A stretch of 64,000 nucleotides of DNA from Pseudomonas trivialis. GTDB taxonomy: Bacteria; Pseudomonadota; Gammaproteobacteria; Pseudomonadales; Pseudomonadaceae. Position 1 is the stretch's first letter. Each line of letters opens with the position of its first letter. Below, in pieces: positions 45,009 to 55,869 of this stretch. A program made the translations under genes and the position numbers. Below the pieces are notes generated by a model. The model saw only the letters and a program-made list of their open reading frames with translations. It did not search any database and was not told the DNA's origin. The stretch is taken from assembly GCF_001439805.1 (NCBI RefSeq), contig NZ_JYLK01000001.1, forward strand, positions 62,001 through 126,000, in the 5' to 3' direction.

Positions 45009-46529
45009 TCACGTCGTGAGCGTACGCAGCAGGTTCTTGTAGTCCTCGCGAATATCCGCGTCGGATTCCTTAAGTTCATTGATCTTTCGGCACGCGTGCA
45101 GGACGGTCGTGTGGTCGCGACCTCCAAATACATCACCGATTTCCGGCAAACTGTGGTTGGTCAACTCCTTGGAGAGGGCCATCGCTACCTGACGCGGGCG
45201 TGCCACGGAGCGCGAACGACGCTTGGACAGCAGGTCGGAAATCTTGATCTTGTAGTACTCGGCCACAGTGCGCTGGATGTTATCCACACTTACCAGTTTG
45301 TCCTGCAGGGCCAGCAAGTCTTTCAGGGATTCGCGGATCAACTCGATGGTGATATCGCGTCCCATGAAGTGTGAGTGCGCAATAACCCGCTTGAGCGCGC
45401 CTTCGAGCTCGCGCACGTTGGAGCGTATACGCTGGGCGATGAAGAACGCCGCATCGTGGGGCAAATCAACTTTGGCCTGATCGGCCTTTTTCATCAGGAT
45501 CGCGACGCGGGTTTCCAGCTCCGGCGGTTCAACCGCAACGGTCAGGCCCCAGCCGAATCGCGACTTCAAGCGTTCTTCCAGACCTTCGATTTCCTTCGGA
45601 TAACGGTCGCTGGTCAGGATGACCTGCTGACCGCCTTCGAGCAGGGCATTAAAGGTATGGAAAAACTCTTCCTGTGAACGTTCCTTGCGCGCGAAGAATT
45701 GAATGTCATCGATCAGCAAAGCGTCAACGGAGCGATAAAAGCGCTTGAACTCGTTGATTGCGTTGAGCTGCAAAGCCTTGACCATGTCGGCCACGAACCG
45801 CTCCGAGTGCAGGTACACGACCTTCGCATTCGGATTCTTCTTTAACAGGTGGTTGCCTACAGCGTGCATCAAGTGGGTTTTACCCAAGCCAACGCCGCCG
45901 TACAGGAAGAGCGGGTTGTAGCCATGCTTGGGATTATCCGCGACCTGCCAGGCGGCCGCGCGGGCCAGCTGGTTGGACTTGCCTTCGACGAAGTTCTCGA
46001 AGGTAAAGGTACGGTTGAGGTAGCTGGTGTGCTTGAGCGCACCCTCGACCTGCACGGTGCGCTGTTCGGCGCGTACCGGGGCTTGCTGGGACGCAGCGCC
46101 GGCCATCGGGTCGAAGCTGTCGCGAGAGGGCTCTTCATTTACAGGTGCGTTTTTCGGCGACGCTGGTTTTGAAGAGGCCTGAGCAACCGGTGCCTGCGAG
46201 TTATTAACAGGTGCTGCAGCGGCCTGGGCCTGCGAGGCACTTGCAGCCAGCGGAGCATTCGGTGCAGCGCGCGCCACGGAGCTGCGTTTACTGCCTATTA
46301 ATAAGGAAAGTACGGGCGCGATACCGTTGCCGTGTTCGTCGAGCAATTCGAGCACTCGGCTCAGGTATTTTTCGTTGACCCAGTCGAGAACAAAACGATT
46401 AGGCGCATAGACACGCAATTCGTCGCCTTCGGCTTCGACTTGTAGTGGACGGATCCAGGTGTTGAATTGCTGGGCAGGCAGCTCTTCGCGCAAAAGCTCT
46501 ACGCACTGCTGCCAAAGTTCCACTGACAC
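45009..46529 (-). CDS. dnaA: Chromosomal replication initiator DnaA
   Basis: A 506-residue AAA+ initiator. Domain I (about 1-90, [18 protein letters not shown]) is followed by an Ala/Pro/Gln-rich linker (about 100-165). The AAA+ domain has Walker [16 protein letters not shown] and Walker [12 protein letters not shown]. Domain IV carries the box-binding signature [17 protein letters not shown]. The start is GTG with an AGGGGAT site. The gene itself has a perfect DnaA box (45280-45288). Autoregulation through the boxes upstream is likely. Confidence 0.98.
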   Translation of the reverse strand: MSVELWQQCVELLREELPAQQFNTWIRPLQVEAEGDELRVYAPNRFVLDWVNEKYLSRVLELLDEHGNGIAPVLSLLIGSKRSSVARAAPNAPLAASASQAQAAAAPVNNSQAPVAQASSKPASPKNAPVNEEPSRDSFDPMAGAASQQAPVRAEQRTVQVEGALKHTSYLNRTFTFENFVEGKSNQLARAAAWQVADNPKHGYNPLFLYGGVGLGKTHLMHAVGNHLLKKNPNAKVVYLHSERFVADMVKALQLNAINEFKRFYRSVDALLIDDIQFFARKERSQEEFFHTFNALLEGGQQVILTSDRYPKEIEGLEERLKSRFGWGLTVAVEPPELETRVAILMKKADQAKVDLPHDAAFFIAQRIRSNVRELEGALKRVIAHSHFMGRDITIELIRESLKDLLALQDKLVSVDNIQRTVAEYYKIKISDLLSKRRSRSVARPRQVAMALSKELTNHSLPEIGDVFGGRDHTTVLHACRKINELKESDADIREDYKNLLRTLTT

Positions 46530-47114
46530 GGATATCCCCTAAGTTGAAAGCCGGTGAGGCAAAAACAGCCGCCATTGTAGCGGCCAGCCGTCCACTTATC
46601 CACATGAAGGTTGCTAACAGACAACCCAAAATCAACGCCTTATCCGTAAAAAAGACGACAGATGGTCTGTGCATAAGCTCTGTGGATAAGCCCCCCTGAG
46701 CCCGTTGCACAAGTGGGGGCAAAAGTCTGTGGGTAACTGGCCTGTGGATAAAACCTCTTTTCACACACAGCTTATTCGCCCCTGCAGCACAGGAAAGGCA
46801 CCGTTTTCCCTTGTAGTTGTCATCCTCTGTACATCAGGTGAAATATGGCCTCAGAGCAGTTATCCACAGATAGATGCCTGCCTAGCTTTTATAAGCTTTA
46901 CAGAAAAGCTTTAAATAACTTCCTTCTTTATTTTTATATCTATGCCACTGCTCGTCGACGCCGTTCACGCAGAAAAGCCCAAAAGGGCCGGCGAGATCTA
47001 ATTAAAGGAAAAGCTGGTTGGAAATTGACCTAGAGCCTTGCTTTCTCTAGAATCGCCGGTCTCTTAAAACGGGGGCCATTCCGGCCCGTTGTGGACGAAC
47101 CAGGTAACAACGCC
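46530..47114. other. oriC: Probable chromosomal replication origin oriC
   Basis: The dnaA-rpmH gap holds four perfect TTATCCACA boxes (plus strand 46596-46604 and 46860-46868; minus strand 46681-46689 and 46743-46751) and one with a single mismatch (46728-46736). An AT-rich stretch (about 46886-46945) directly after the last box is the likely unwinding element. Origins of P. putida and P. aeruginosa map to this gap. The right end carries the rpmH promoter. Confidence 0.9.
47025..47053 (+). promoter_or_regulatory. Promoter of rpmH
   Basis: TTGACC (47025-47030) and TAGAAT (47048-47053), exactly 17 bases apart, form a good sigma-70 promoter about 60 bases before the rpmH start. Confidence 0.8.
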
Positions 47115-47249
47115 ATGAAACGTACTTTCCAACCAAGCACCATCAAACGCGCCCGCACTCACGGTTTCCGTGCTCGCATGGCTACCAAGAACGGCCGTGC
47201 TGTCCTGTCGCGTCGCCGCGCCAAAGGTCGTGCGCGTCTGGCAGTTTGA
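47115..47249 (+). CDS. rpmH: 50S ribosomal protein L34
   Basis: A 44-residue ribosomal protein: [20 protein letters not shown], then [20 protein letters not shown] and RLAV. This matches L34 over its full length. It begins the rpmH-rnpA-yidD-yidC-mnmE run on the right of oriC. The promoter lies at 47025-47053. The reading frame is too short for most automated size cut-offs but is certain from sequence. Confidence 0.98.
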   Translation: MKRTFQPSTIKRARTHGFRARMATKNGRAVLSRRRAKGRARLAV

Positions 47250-47262
47250 TAATCCGGTACGG

Positions 47263-47667
47263 GTGGTGAGTCAGGACTTCAGTCGGGAAAAGCGTCTGCT
47301 TACCCCCCGGCACTTCAAGGCAGTCTTTGACTCCCCCACCGGCAAGGTTCCGGGGAAAAATCTCCTGCTCCTTGCGCGTAACAACGATCTTGATCACCCC
47401 CGTCTCGGGTTGGTGATCGGCAAGAAGAGCGTAAAGCTCTCCGTTGAGCGCAATCGCCTCAAGCGTCTGATGCGCGAATCGTTTCGCCTCCACCAGGACA
47501 CTCTGGTTGGTTGGGATATTGTTATCGTCGCGCGCAAAGGCTTGGGGGATGTAGAAAACCCCGAATTGATTCAGCATTTCGGCAAGCTATGGAAGCGTCT
47601 GGCGCGTACCCACAAACCAGCACCAGCAGTCGTCGAAACTGTAGGGGTAGACAGCCTTGATGCGTAA
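47263..47667 (+). CDS. rnpA: Ribonuclease P protein component
   Basis: A 134-residue basic protein that supports the catalytic RNA of RNase P in 5' processing of tRNA. The family core is [28 protein letters not shown] place the start at the GTG of 47263 ([22 protein letters not shown]), with the next GTG at 47266 possible; the in-frame ATG at 47170 would read through rpmH. Its end overlaps yidD by eight bases. Confidence 0.95.
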   Translation: MVSQDFSREKRLLTPRHFKAVFDSPTGKVPGKNLLLLARNNDLDHPRLGLVIGKKSVKLSVERNRLKRLMRESFRLHQDTLVGWDIVIVARKGLGDVENPELIQHFGKLWKRLARTHKPAPAVVETVGVDSLDA

Positions 47668-47905
47668 ACTGGCCATCGTTCCGATCCAGTTTTACCGCTA
47701 TGCCATTAGTCCTCTGATGGCCAGCCACTGTCGTTTCTACCCCAGCTGTTCCTGCTACGCGTTAGAGGCCATAGAAAATCATGGTCTTCTGCGCGGTGGC
47801 TGGCTGACCTTTCGTCGTTTAGGTCGCTGTCATCCGTGGAATGCCGGTGGTTATGACCCGGTTCCACCTATCCCTACCTCCCGTTCTTCTTCGATGGCCG
47901 AGTAA
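47660..47905 (+). CDS. yidD: Membrane protein insertion efficiency factor YidD
   Basis: An 81-residue protein with the family core [34 protein letters not shown] and [14 protein letters not shown], including its conserved cysteines. It associates with the inner membrane and assists YidC/Sec insertion. It overlaps rnpA by eight bases and ends two bases before yidC, so the three are translationally linked. Confidence 0.96.
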   Translation: MRKLAIVPIQFYRYAISPLMASHCRFYPSCSCYALEAIENHGLLRGGWLTFRRLGRCHPWNAGGYDPVPPIPTSRSSSMAE

Positions 47906-47907
47906 TC

Positions 47908-49590
47908 ATGGATATTAAACGCACGATCCTGATCGTCGCCCTGGCAATCGTGTCCTACGTCATGGTCCTTAAATGGAACCAGGACTATGGCCAGGCTGCC
48001 CTGCCGACTCAGAATGTTGCTACCAATCAGGCTGCGCCGGCTATTCCGGACACCCCGCTGGGTAACAATGCGTCCGCGAGTGCCGATGTTCCCAGCGCGA
48101 ATGGCGAGACCGCCGCACCTCTAGAAACGCCAGTGGTCACCAACAAAGACCTCATCCACGTGAAAACGGATGTGCTCGACCTGGCTATCGATCCACAAGG
48201 TGGTGATATCGCGCAGTTGAAACTGCCGCGGTATCCACGTCGCCAGGATCATCCGGAAGTGCCGTTCCAACTGTTCGATAACGGTGGTGAACGCACGTAT
48301 CTGGCACAAAGCGGCTTGACCGGTACCAATGGTCCGGATGCACGTGCTACCGGTCGTCCGGTTTATTCGACCGAACAGAAGAACTACCAGCTGGATAAAG
48401 ACCAGAATCACTTGAATGTCGACCTGAAATTCACTCAGGACGGCGTCAACTACATAAAACGCTTCAGCTTCACCCGCGGTTTGTACGATTTGAAGGTCAC
48501 CTACCTGATCGACAACCAAAGCGACAAGCCCTGGACCGGCAACCTGTTTGCCCAGCTCAAGCGTGATGGCAGCTCCGATCCTTCTTCCAGCACCGCCACT
48601 GGCACCGCGACTTACTTGGGCGCAGCCCTGTGGACAAGTGGCGAGCCGTACAAAAAAGTGTCGATGAAAGATATCGACAAGGGCGCGCTGAAAGAAAATG
48701 TTCAGGGTGGCTGGGTAGCCTGGCTGCAACACTACTTCGTGACCGCCTGGATTCCGAACAAGGCTGAAGCCAATCTGGTTCAGACGCGCAAGGACAGCCA
48801 GGGCAATTACATCATCGGCTTTACCGGCCCGGCATTGACCGTGGCGCCAGGTGCCAAGGCCGAAACCAGCGCTACCCTGTACGCCGGCCCAAAAAGCCAG
48901 GCCGTGCTGAAAGAGTTGTCCCCAGGTCTGGAACTGACCGTGGACTACGGCATCCTCTGGTTCATTGCTCAGCCGATTTTCTGGCTGCTGCAACATATCC
49001 ACAGCATTGTGGGTAACTGGGGCTTCTCGATCATTTTCCTGACCATGCTGATCAAAGGGATCTTCTTCCCTCTGTCGGCCGCCAGCTACAAGTCGATGGC
49101 GCGCATGCGTGCCGTAGCGCCGAAGTTGGCCGCTCTGAAAGAGCAACATGGTGATGACCGGCAGAAAATGTCGCAGGCCATGATGGAGCTGTACAAGAAA
49201 GAGAAGATCAACCCGCTGGGTGGATGCTTGCCGATTCTGGTGCAGATGCCGGTATTCCTGTCGCTGTACTGGGTGCTCCTGGAAAGCGTCGAAATGCGCC
49301 AGGCGCCGTTCATGCTGTGGATAACTGACCTGTCGATCAAGGACCCGTTCTTTATCCTGCCGATCATCATGGGCGCGACCATGTTTATCCAGCAGCGCTT
49401 GAACCCGACTCCGCCGGACCCGATGCAGGCGAAGGTAATGAAAATGATGCCAATCATCTTCACCTTCTTCTTCCTCTGGTTCCCGGCTGGCCTGGTGCTG
49501 TACTGGGTAGTCAACAACGTGTTGTCGATCTCTCAACAGTGGTACATCACGCGTAAAATCGAAGCGGCTACCAAAAAAGCCGAAGCGTAA
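47908..49590 (+). CDS. yidC: Membrane protein insertase YidC
   Basis: A 560-residue inner-membrane insertase. One N-terminal TM (about 5-22) is followed by a low-complexity linker and a large periplasmic beta domain (about 80-340). The Oxa1 core follows from about residue 355, with the positively charged cytoplasmic loop (YKSMARMRAVAPKLAAL) and GCLPILVQMPVFLSLYWVL. Its substrates include the F0 subunits encoded by the atp operon further right. Confidence 0.97.
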   Translation: MDIKRTILIVALAIVSYVMVLKWNQDYGQAALPTQNVATNQAAPAIPDTPLGNNASASADVPSANGETAAPLETPVVTNKDLIHVKTDVLDLAIDPQGGDIAQLKLPRYPRRQDHPEVPFQLFDNGGERTYLAQSGLTGTNGPDARATGRPVYSTEQKNYQLDKDQNHLNVDLKFTQDGVNYIKRFSFTRGLYDLKVTYLIDNQSDKPWTGNLFAQLKRDGSSDPSSSTATGTATYLGAALWTSGEPYKKVSMKDIDKGALKENVQGGWVAWLQHYFVTAWIPNKAEANLVQTRKDSQGNYIIGFTGPALTVAPGAKAETSATLYAGPKSQAVLKELSPGLELTVDYGILWFIAQPIFWLLQHIHSIVGNWGFSIIFLTMLIKGIFFPLSAASYKSMARMRAVAPKLAALKEQHGDDRQKMSQAMMELYKKEKINPLGGCLPILVQMPVFLSLYWVLLESVEMRQAPFMLWITDLSIKDPFFILPIIMGATMFIQQRLNPTPPDPMQAKVMKMMPIIFTFFFLWFPAGLVLYWVVNNVLSISQQWYITRKIEAATKKAEA

Positions 49591-49612
49591 TTTACTCTGT
49601 GGGTAACCACTC

Positions 49613-49638
49613 AAGACGCCCCCTAGTGGGGCGTTTTG
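49613..49638 (+). terminator. Hairpin between yidC and mnmE
   Basis: AAGACGCCCC-CTAG-TGGGGCGTTTT is a near-perfect stem with a short T tail. It may partly end transcription before mnmE. Confidence 0.7.
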
Positions 49639-49669
49639 CTTTCCGTCATTTTTGTTCTGGAACCTGCTG

Positions 49670-51040
49670 ATGAGCGCACCTCGTGAAACCATCGCTGCCG
49701 TTGCGACCGCTCAAGGTCGCGGGGGTGTCGGTATCGTTCGAATTTCCGGGCCGCTCGCCGGCAGGGCGGCACAGGCAATCAGCGGCCGCGAGCTGAAGCC
49801 GCGCTATGCCCATTACGGTCCGTTCCTGGACGCCGACAACAGCGTGCTGGATGAAGGCCTTGCCCTCTATTTCCCGGGGCCCAACTCATTCACCGGTGAA
49901 GATGTCCTGGAACTGCAGGGACACGGCGGTCCGGTGGTACTGGATATGCTGCTGCAACGTTGCCTGCAACTGGGTTGCCGTCTGGCTCGCCCCGGCGAGT
50001 TCAGCGAACGTGCCTTTCTCAACGACAAGCTCGACCTGGCCCAGGCTGAAGCGATTGCCGACCTGATCGAGGCCAGTTCTGCACAAGCTGCGCGGAACGC
50101 CTTGCGCTCGTTGCAGGGGGCTTTCTCGTTGCGCGTGCATAACTTGACTGAGCAACTGATCAGTCTGCGTATCTACGTTGAAGCAGCGATTGATTTCCCG
50201 GAAGAAGAAATCGACTTCCTTGCCGACGGCCATGTTCTGGCGATGCTGGATAAGGTTCGTGACGAGTTATCCACAGTCCTGCGCGAAGCCGGGCAGGGCG
50301 CCTTGCTGCGCGATGGCATGACGGTGGTAATTGCCGGGCGTCCGAATGCCGGCAAGTCGAGCCTACTCAATGCGCTTGCAGGGCGTGAAGCTGCCATCGT
50401 TACCGAGATTGCCGGTACTACGCGGGATATTCTGCGCGAACATATCCACATCGATGGCATGCCATTACACGTGGTTGATACTGCCGGGCTGCGTGACACC
50501 GACGACCAGGTAGAAAAAATTGGCGTGGAACGGGCGCTCAAGGCAATCGGCGAAGCGGACCGCGTGCTGCTGGTCGTGGACGCCACGGCGCCGGAAGCTG
50601 TGGACCCTTTTGCCTTGTGGCCCGAGTTCCTCGAACAACGGCCGGACCCGGCAAAGGTCACCTTGATCCGTAACAAGGCAGACCTCACGGGCGAAACCAT
50701 CGCAATGGAAACCAGCGAGGATGGCCACGTCACGATCAGCCTGAGTGCAAAATCAGCGGGTGAGGGGCTGGAACTGCTACGTGACCACCTTAAAGCCTGC
50801 ATGGGCTACGAACAGACCTCGGAAAGCAGCTTCAGCGCTCGCCGCAGGCACCTGGAGGCGCTGCGCCATGCCAGCGCGGCGTTGGAGCACGGCCGGGCAC
50901 AGCTGACCCTGGCGGGTGCCGGTGAGCTATTGGCGGAGGATTTGCGTCAAGCGCAGCACCTGTTGGGTGAGATCACCGGCGCGTTCAGCTCCGATGACTT
51001 ACTCGGACGGATCTTCTCCAGCTTCTGCATCGGTAAATAA
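49670..51040 (+). CDS. mnmE: tRNA modification GTPase MnmE
   Basis: A 456-residue GTPase that with MnmG installs the cmnm5 group on U34 of some tRNAs. The N-terminal folate-binding domain precedes the helical domain and the G domain, with P-loop [20 protein letters not shown] switch and NKAD motif ([10 protein letters not shown]). The essential C-terminal CIGK is present. The ATG at 49670 ([19 protein letters not shown]) is the family start. A perfect DnaA box lies inside (50267-50275). Confidence 0.97.
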   Translation: MSAPRETIAAVATAQGRGGVGIVRISGPLAGRAAQAISGRELKPRYAHYGPFLDADNSVLDEGLALYFPGPNSFTGEDVLELQGHGGPVVLDMLLQRCLQLGCRLARPGEFSERAFLNDKLDLAQAEAIADLIEASSAQAARNALRSLQGAFSLRVHNLTEQLISLRIYVEAAIDFPEEEIDFLADGHVLAMLDKVRDELSTVLREAGQGALLRDGMTVVIAGRPNAGKSSLLNALAGREAAIVTEIAGTTRDILREHIHIDGMPLHVVDTAGLRDTDDQVEKIGVERALKAIGEADRVLLVVDATAPEAVDPFALWPEFLEQRPDPAKVTLIRNKADLTGETIAMETSEDGHVTISLSAKSAGEGLELLRDHLKACMGYEQTSESSFSARRRHLEALRHASAALEHGRAQLTLAGAGELLAEDLRQAQHLLGEITGAFSSDDLLGRIFSSFCIGK

Positions 51041-51589
51041 ACCTTACGCCGACTCCAGACAGGCCATTCGTGCCTGTCTGCTGCGCTCGTTTCAGAGCAC
51101 CTCACCTCAAAACCTGAATTTTTATCGATAGGCACGGCATTTTCGTGGGCGCTATTGGCGCTTTGCGCCGCTTTTCTGTGGATTAAGCCCTGTGAATAAC
51201 CGTCCCTGTGCCCAGTTGATAACAGGGCTCAAAAACTGCGCATAAACCCATCTGTGGATAACCAACTGTTTAATCCACAGGCTTAGCGCAGTTATCCAAG
51301 GGCCTCACTGGCACATGACCACAGACTTTTGAATCGCTGTACACAACGTAAATAGTGGGCTGTAGAGATCTATCCACAGAAAACATGCTCAGTAGAAATA
51401 AACATAAAAACAAAGATTTAATAAATTTCTCTCTTTTAATTTCTATTGTCCGACATTCATCCACAGCTGGTTAAATTTTGTGCAAAGGGTTCTTTAGGGA
51501 AGGCTAAGTCCCTATACTTGCCGTCAAGCTCAAAAACTCTTTCAACCAACAATTCCTGATTACCTACATAAGCAGGCACGAGGTGCGTG
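51041..51589. other. Second DnaA-box and AT-rich cluster upstream of mnmG
   Basis: This gap of about 550 bases holds a 3' hairpin of mnmE (AGACAGGC-7-GCCTGTCT, 51057-51079) and then DnaA-box sequences: one perfect (51253-51261) and five with one mismatch (51178-51186, 51191-51199, 51271-51279, 51370-51378, 51457-51465). A very AT-rich stretch (about 51391-51450) lies among them. A candidate -10 TATACT for mnmG is at 51513-51518. The layout is origin-like and matches the position of E. coli oriC beside gidA. Confidence 0.65.
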
Positions 51590-53482
51590 GTGGATTTCCC
51601 TTCCCGTTTTGAAGTGATCGTCATCGGCGGCGGTCATGCCGGTACCGAGGCAGCACTGGCGTCAGCACGCATGGGTGTTAAAACCCTGCTGCTCACGCAC
51701 AACGTGGAAACCCTCGGTGCCATGAGTTGCAACCCTGCCATTGGCGGGATTGGCAAAAGCCATCTGGTCAAGGAAATCGATGCCCTGGGTGGCGTGATGG
51801 CCATGGCGACCGACAAGGGGGGTATTCAATTTCGCGTGCTCAACAGCCGCAAGGGCCCGGCCGTGCGTGCCACTCGAGCACAAGCTGACCGCATCCTGTA
51901 CAAGGCGGCAGTGCGTGAAACCCTGGAAAACCAGCCGAACCTGTGGATATTTCAACAGGCCGCCGACGACCTGATCGTCGAGCAGGACGTGGTGAAGGGC
52001 GTTGTTACTCAAATGGGCCTGCGTTTCTTCGCAGAGTCCGTGGTGTTGACCACCGGCACGTTCCTTGGCGGACTGATCCACATCGGCATGCAGAACTATT
52101 CCGGTGGGCGTGCGGGTGATCCGCCCTCGATTGCCCTGGCAAAACGCCTGCGTGAATTACCACTGCGGGTCGGTCGCCTGAAAACCGGAACCCCGCCGCG
52201 TATCGACGGGCGCTCCGTGGATTTCTCGGTGATGACCGAACAGGCAGGCGACACGCCGATTCCAGTGATGTCGTTCATGGGCTCCAAGGACCAGCACCCC
52301 AAACAGGTGAGCTGCTGGATCACTCACACCAATGCGCGCACCCACGAAATCATCGCAGCCAACCTTGATCGCTCGCCGATGTACTCCGGTGTGATCGAAG
52401 GCATCGGTCCGCGGTATTGCCCGTCGATCGAAGACAAGATCCACCGCTTTGCCGACAAGGAAAGCCACCAGGTCTTCATCGAGCCCGAAGGTCTGACCAC
52501 ACACGAGCTGTACCCCAACGGGATTTCCACTTCCCTGCCGTTCGATGTGCAAATCCAGATCGTGCAGTCGATTCGCGGCATGGAAAACGCGCACATCGTG
52601 CGCCCCGGCTACGCCATCGAGTACGACTACTTCGACCCGCGCGATTTGAAATACAGCCTGGAAACCAAAGTGATCGGCGGGTTGTTTTTCGCCGGGCAAA
52701 TCAACGGCACCACCGGTTACGAAGAAGCCGGCGCCCAGGGTTTGCTGGCAGGGACCAACGCTGCGCTGCGTGCACAGGGCAAAGACAGCTGGTGCCCGCG
52801 TCGCGATGAGGCGTATATCGGCGTGCTGGTTGACGACCTGATTACCCTGGGTACCCAGGAACCGTACCGGATGTTTACTTCTCGGGCCGAATACCGCCTG
52901 ATCCTGCGTGAAGACAACGCAGATCTGCGCCTGACCGAGAAAGGCCGCGAGCTGGGCCTGGTCGATGATGCGCGTTGGGCCGCGTTCTGCAAGAAACGCG
53001 AAAGCATCGCGCTCGAAGAGCAACGGCTGAAAAGCACTTGGGTTCGCCCGGGCACCGAGCAGGGCGACGCGATTGCCGAAAAATTTGGCACGCCGCTGAC
53101 CCATGAGTACAACTTGCTCAACCTGCTGTCGCGTCCGGAAATTGACTACGCAGGCCTGGTCGAAGTGACCGGCCAGGGCGCAGAAAACCCGCAGGTTGCC
53201 GAGCAGGTTGAGATCAAGACCAAGTACGCCGGTTACATCGATCGTCAACAGGACGAGATCGCGCGCCTGCGCGCCAGCGAGAACACCAAGCTGCCTGTGG
53301 ATATCGATTACACCGGGATTTCCGGACTGTCCAAGGAAATCCAAGGCAAGCTGGGGATAACTCGCCCGGAAACCCTGGGCCAGGCGTCACGCATCCCCGG
53401 TGTCACCCCGGCAGCCATTTCGCTGTTGATGATTCATTTGAAAAAACGCGGCGCGGGCCGTCAGTTGGAGCAAAGCGCTTGA
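51590..53482 (+). CDS. mnmG: tRNA uridine 5-carboxymethylaminomethyl modification enzyme MnmG
   Basis: A 630-residue FAD enzyme (GidA), the partner of MnmE. The FAD fold is [21 protein letters not shown]; the [22 protein letters not shown] and [22 protein letters not shown] segments contain conserved cysteine and FAD contacts. Two GTG codons stand in a row; the second (51590) gives the family start MDFPSRF and better spacing from GAGGTG, so I use it. The first would begin at 51587. It overlaps rsmG by four bases. Confidence 0.96.
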   Translation: MDFPSRFEVIVIGGGHAGTEAALASARMGVKTLLLTHNVETLGAMSCNPAIGGIGKSHLVKEIDALGGVMAMATDKGGIQFRVLNSRKGPAVRATRAQADRILYKAAVRETLENQPNLWIFQQAADDLIVEQDVVKGVVTQMGLRFFAESVVLTTGTFLGGLIHIGMQNYSGGRAGDPPSIALAKRLRELPLRVGRLKTGTPPRIDGRSVDFSVMTEQAGDTPIPVMSFMGSKDQHPKQVSCWITHTNARTHEIIAANLDRSPMYSGVIEGIGPRYCPSIEDKIHRFADKESHQVFIEPEGLTTHELYPNGISTSLPFDVQIQIVQSIRGMENAHIVRPGYAIEYDYFDPRDLKYSLETKVIGGLFFAGQINGTTGYEEAGAQGLLAGTNAALRAQGKDSWCPRRDEAYIGVLVDDLITLGTQEPYRMFTSRAEYRLILREDNADLRLTEKGRELGLVDDARWAAFCKKRESIALEEQRLKSTWVRPGTEQGDAIAEKFGTPLTHEYNLLNLLSRPEIDYAGLVEVTGQGAENPQVAEQVEIKTKYAGYIDRQQDEIARLRASENTKLPVDIDYTGISGLSKEIQGKLGITRPETLGQASRIPGVTPAAISLLMIHLKKRGAGRQLEQSA

Positions 53483-54126
53483 GTTCGTTGGTCACCACCT
53501 CGCAACACGCCGAAGAGTTATCCACAGGTGCTCGCCAGTTGGGCGTTGACCTGGCACCGGCCCAGCACGACTTGCTGCTGGGCTACCTGGCCCTGTTGAT
53601 CAAATGGAACAAGGCGTACAACCTCACGGCAGTACGCGATCCTGACGAAATGGTCTCGCGTCATCTGCTCGACAGTCTGAGTGTGATGCCATTCATCGAG
53701 AATGGGCGTTGGCTCGACGTGGGCAGTGGCGGCGGCATGCCTGGTATTCCGCTGGCCATCCTGTTTCCCCAGTCGCAGGTCACTTGCCTGGACAGCAACG
53801 GCAAGAAGACCCGCTTCCTCACGCAGGTCAAACTCGAACTCAAGCTGGATAACCTGCAGGTTATCCACAGCCGCGTCGAAGCCTTCACGCCTGAACAGCC
53901 GTTTAACGGAATTGTTTCCCGGGCGTTCAGCAGCATGGAGAACTTCAGCAACTGGACCCGCCATCTGGGTGACCGTGATACGCGCTGGCTGGCAATGAAG
54001 GGCGTTCATCCAAGCGATGAGCTGTTAGCATTGCCGCCGGACTTCCACCTCGATAGCGAACACGCCTTGGCCGTACCCGGTTGCCAAGGCCAACGCCATC
54101 TGCTGATACTGCGCCGCACGGCATGA
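53479..54126 (+). CDS. rsmG: 16S rRNA m7G527 methyltransferase
   Basis: A 215-residue SAM-dependent methyltransferase (GidB). The SAM motif is [20 protein letters not shown], preceded by [28 protein letters not shown]. The start is a TTG that overlaps the mnmG stop (TTGA), so it is translationally coupled. Two perfect DnaA boxes lie within it (53518-53526 and 53861-53869). Confidence 0.95.
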   Translation: MSSLVTTSQHAEELSTGARQLGVDLAPAQHDLLLGYLALLIKWNKAYNLTAVRDPDEMVSRHLLDSLSVMPFIENGRWLDVGSGGGMPGIPLAILFPQSQVTCLDSNGKKTRFLTQVKLELKLDNLQVIHSRVEAFTPEQPFNGIVSRAFSSMENFSNWTRHLGDRDTRWLAMKGVHPSDELLALPPDFHLDSEHALAVPGCQGQRHLLILRRTA

Positions 54127-54144
54127 TTGGGAACACAAGCAAGA

Positions 54145-54942
54145 ATGGCTAAGGTATTCGCGATAGCGAACCAGAAAGGTGGCGTGGGCAAGACCACCAC
54201 CTGCATCAACCTCGCAGCGTCGCTGGTCGCGACCAAGCGCCGCGTGCTGTTGATTGATCTCGATCCACAGGGCAACGCCACCATGGGTAGCGGTGTGGAC
54301 AAACACGGCTTGGAAAACTCGGTCTACGACTTGCTGATTGGCGAGTGTGACCTGACCCAGGCCATGCACTATTCCGAGCACGGCGGTTATCAACTGCTGC
54401 CGGCCAACCGCGATTTAACGGCGGCGGAGGTGGTGCTGCTGGAAATGCAGATGAAAGAAAGCCGTCTGCGCAGTGCCCTGGCGCCGATTCGCGAGAACTA
54501 CGATTACATTCTGATCGACTGCCCACCGTCGCTGTCGATGCTCACGCTCAACGCGCTGGTGGCGGCTGACGGGGTGATTATCCCCATGCAGTGCGAGTAC
54601 TACGCGCTGGAAGGATTGAGCGACCTTGTGGATAACATCAAGCGCATCGCCGAGTTGCTCAATCCGAACCTGCAGATCGAAGGGCTGCTGCGCACCATGT
54701 TCGACCCGCGCCTGAGCCTGATGAACGATGTGTCGGCCCAGCTCAAGGAACACTTTGGTGAGCAGCTGTACGACACGGTGATCCCGCGTAACATCCGCTT
54801 GGCCGAAGCCCCGAGCTATGGCATGCCGGCGCTGGCGTACGACAAATCATCGCGCGGTGCCATCGCTTATCTGGCTTTGGCCGGCGAGATGGTCCGCCGT
54901 CAACGCCGCAACTCACGCACCGCTGCTGCCCAGCCAACTTAA
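54145..54942 (+). CDS. parA: Chromosome partition ATPase ParA (Soj)
   Basis: A 265-residue deviant Walker ATPase that positions chromosome origins with ParB. The P-loop is KGGVGKTTTC (11-20), with signature Lys11; other motifs are LIDLDPQGNATMGSG and YILIDCPPSLSMLTLNAL. The ATG at 54145 begins MAKVFAIANQKGG; the in-frame start at 54127 lies in the rsmG tail. A perfect DnaA box is inside (54627-54635). parB follows after nine bases. Confidence 0.97.
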   Translation: MAKVFAIANQKGGVGKTTTCINLAASLVATKRRVLLIDLDPQGNATMGSGVDKHGLENSVYDLLIGECDLTQAMHYSEHGGYQLLPANRDLTAAEVVLLEMQMKESRLRSALAPIRENYDYILIDCPPSLSMLTLNALVAADGVIIPMQCEYYALEGLSDLVDNIKRIAELLNPNLQIEGLLRTMFDPRLSLMNDVSAQLKEHFGEQLYDTVIPRNIRLAEAPSYGMPALAYDKSSRGAIAYLALAGEMVRRQRRNSRTAAAQPT

Positions 54943-54951
54943 GGAATCCCC

Positions 54952-55824
54952 ATGGCCGTCAAGAAACGAGGTCTCGGACGTGGACTGGATGCACTCCTGA
55001 GTGGTCCGACCGTCACGTCGCTTGAAGAACAAGCGGTACAGGCCGACGAGCGCGAGTTGCAGCACCTGCCCCTGGACCTGATCCAGCGTGGCAAATATCA
55101 GCCACGGCGCGACATGGACCCGCAGGCGCTGGAAGAACTGGCTAACTCGATCAAGGCCCAGGGCGTGATGCAGCCGATTGTGGTGCGCCCGATCGGCGGC
55201 GGTCGCTTTGAAATCATCGCCGGCGAACGTCGCTGGCGTGCCAGCCAGCAGGCTGGCAAGGACACCATCCCGGCGATGGTGCGCGATGTGCCGGATGAAA
55301 CGGCCATCGCCATGGCGTTGATCGAGAATATCCAGCGCGAGGACCTCAACCCGATCGAAGAAGCGATCGCCTTGCAGCGTTTGCAGCAGGAATTCCAGCT
55401 GACCCAGCAGCAAGTGGCCGAGGCGGTGGGCAAATCCCGCGTGACCGTGTCCAACCTGTTGCGCCTGATTGCGCTGCCGGAAGTGATCAAGACCATGCTG
55501 TCTCACGGCGACCTGGAAATGGGTCATGCCCGTGCCTTGCTCGGTTTGCCGGAAAATCAACAGGTTGAAGGGGCGCGACACGTTGTCGCACGAGGCCTGA
55601 CGGTGCGTCAGACCGAAGCCCTGGTTCGCCAATGGCTCAGCGGCAAACCGGCACCGGTCGAAACGCCCAAGGCCGACCCGGATATCGCGCGGCTCGAGCA
55701 GCGCCTGGCCGAGCGCCTGGGCTCTGCGGTACAGATTCGACATGGCAAGAAGGGCAAAGGGCAATTGGTTATCGGATATAACTCGCTTGATGAGCTTCAA
55801 GGCGTCCTTGCCCACATTCGCTGA
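54952..55824 (+). CDS. parB: Chromosome partition protein ParB (Spo0J)
   Basis: A 290-residue CTP-dependent DNA clamp that loads at parS. It starts KKRGLGRGLDALL; the CTP-binding motifs include QPIVVRPIGGGRFEIIAGERRWRASQ and ENIQREDLNPIEEA. The helix-turn-helix is LTQQQVAEAVGKSRVTVSNLLRLIALP. A C-terminal dimer domain follows. Its parS targets in the window (40234, 42780, 43410) are 11-15 kb to the left, on the other side of oriC. Confidence 0.97.
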   Translation: MAVKKRGLGRGLDALLSGPTVTSLEEQAVQADERELQHLPLDLIQRGKYQPRRDMDPQALEELANSIKAQGVMQPIVVRPIGGGRFEIIAGERRWRASQQAGKDTIPAMVRDVPDETAIAMALIENIQREDLNPIEEAIALQRLQQEFQLTQQQVAEAVGKSRVTVSNLLRLIALPEVIKTMLSHGDLEMGHARALLGLPENQQVEGARHVVARGLTVRQTEALVRQWLSGKPAPVETPKADPDIARLEQRLAERLGSAVQIRHGKKGKGQLVIGYNSLDELQGVLAHIR

Positions 55825-55869
55825 AACATTTACTCATGTAGCGTGTGATCGGAAATCACTACCCGGCAG

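Noticed and set aside
48155..48165. CCACGTG inside yidC as a further parS site.
   Set aside because: Only the central hexamer fits; the flanking bases do not match the 16-base consensus.
48121..49692. A 523-codon minus-strand frame opposite yidC.
   Set aside because: Antisense shadow; it would also overlap the mnmE start and the hairpin at 49613.
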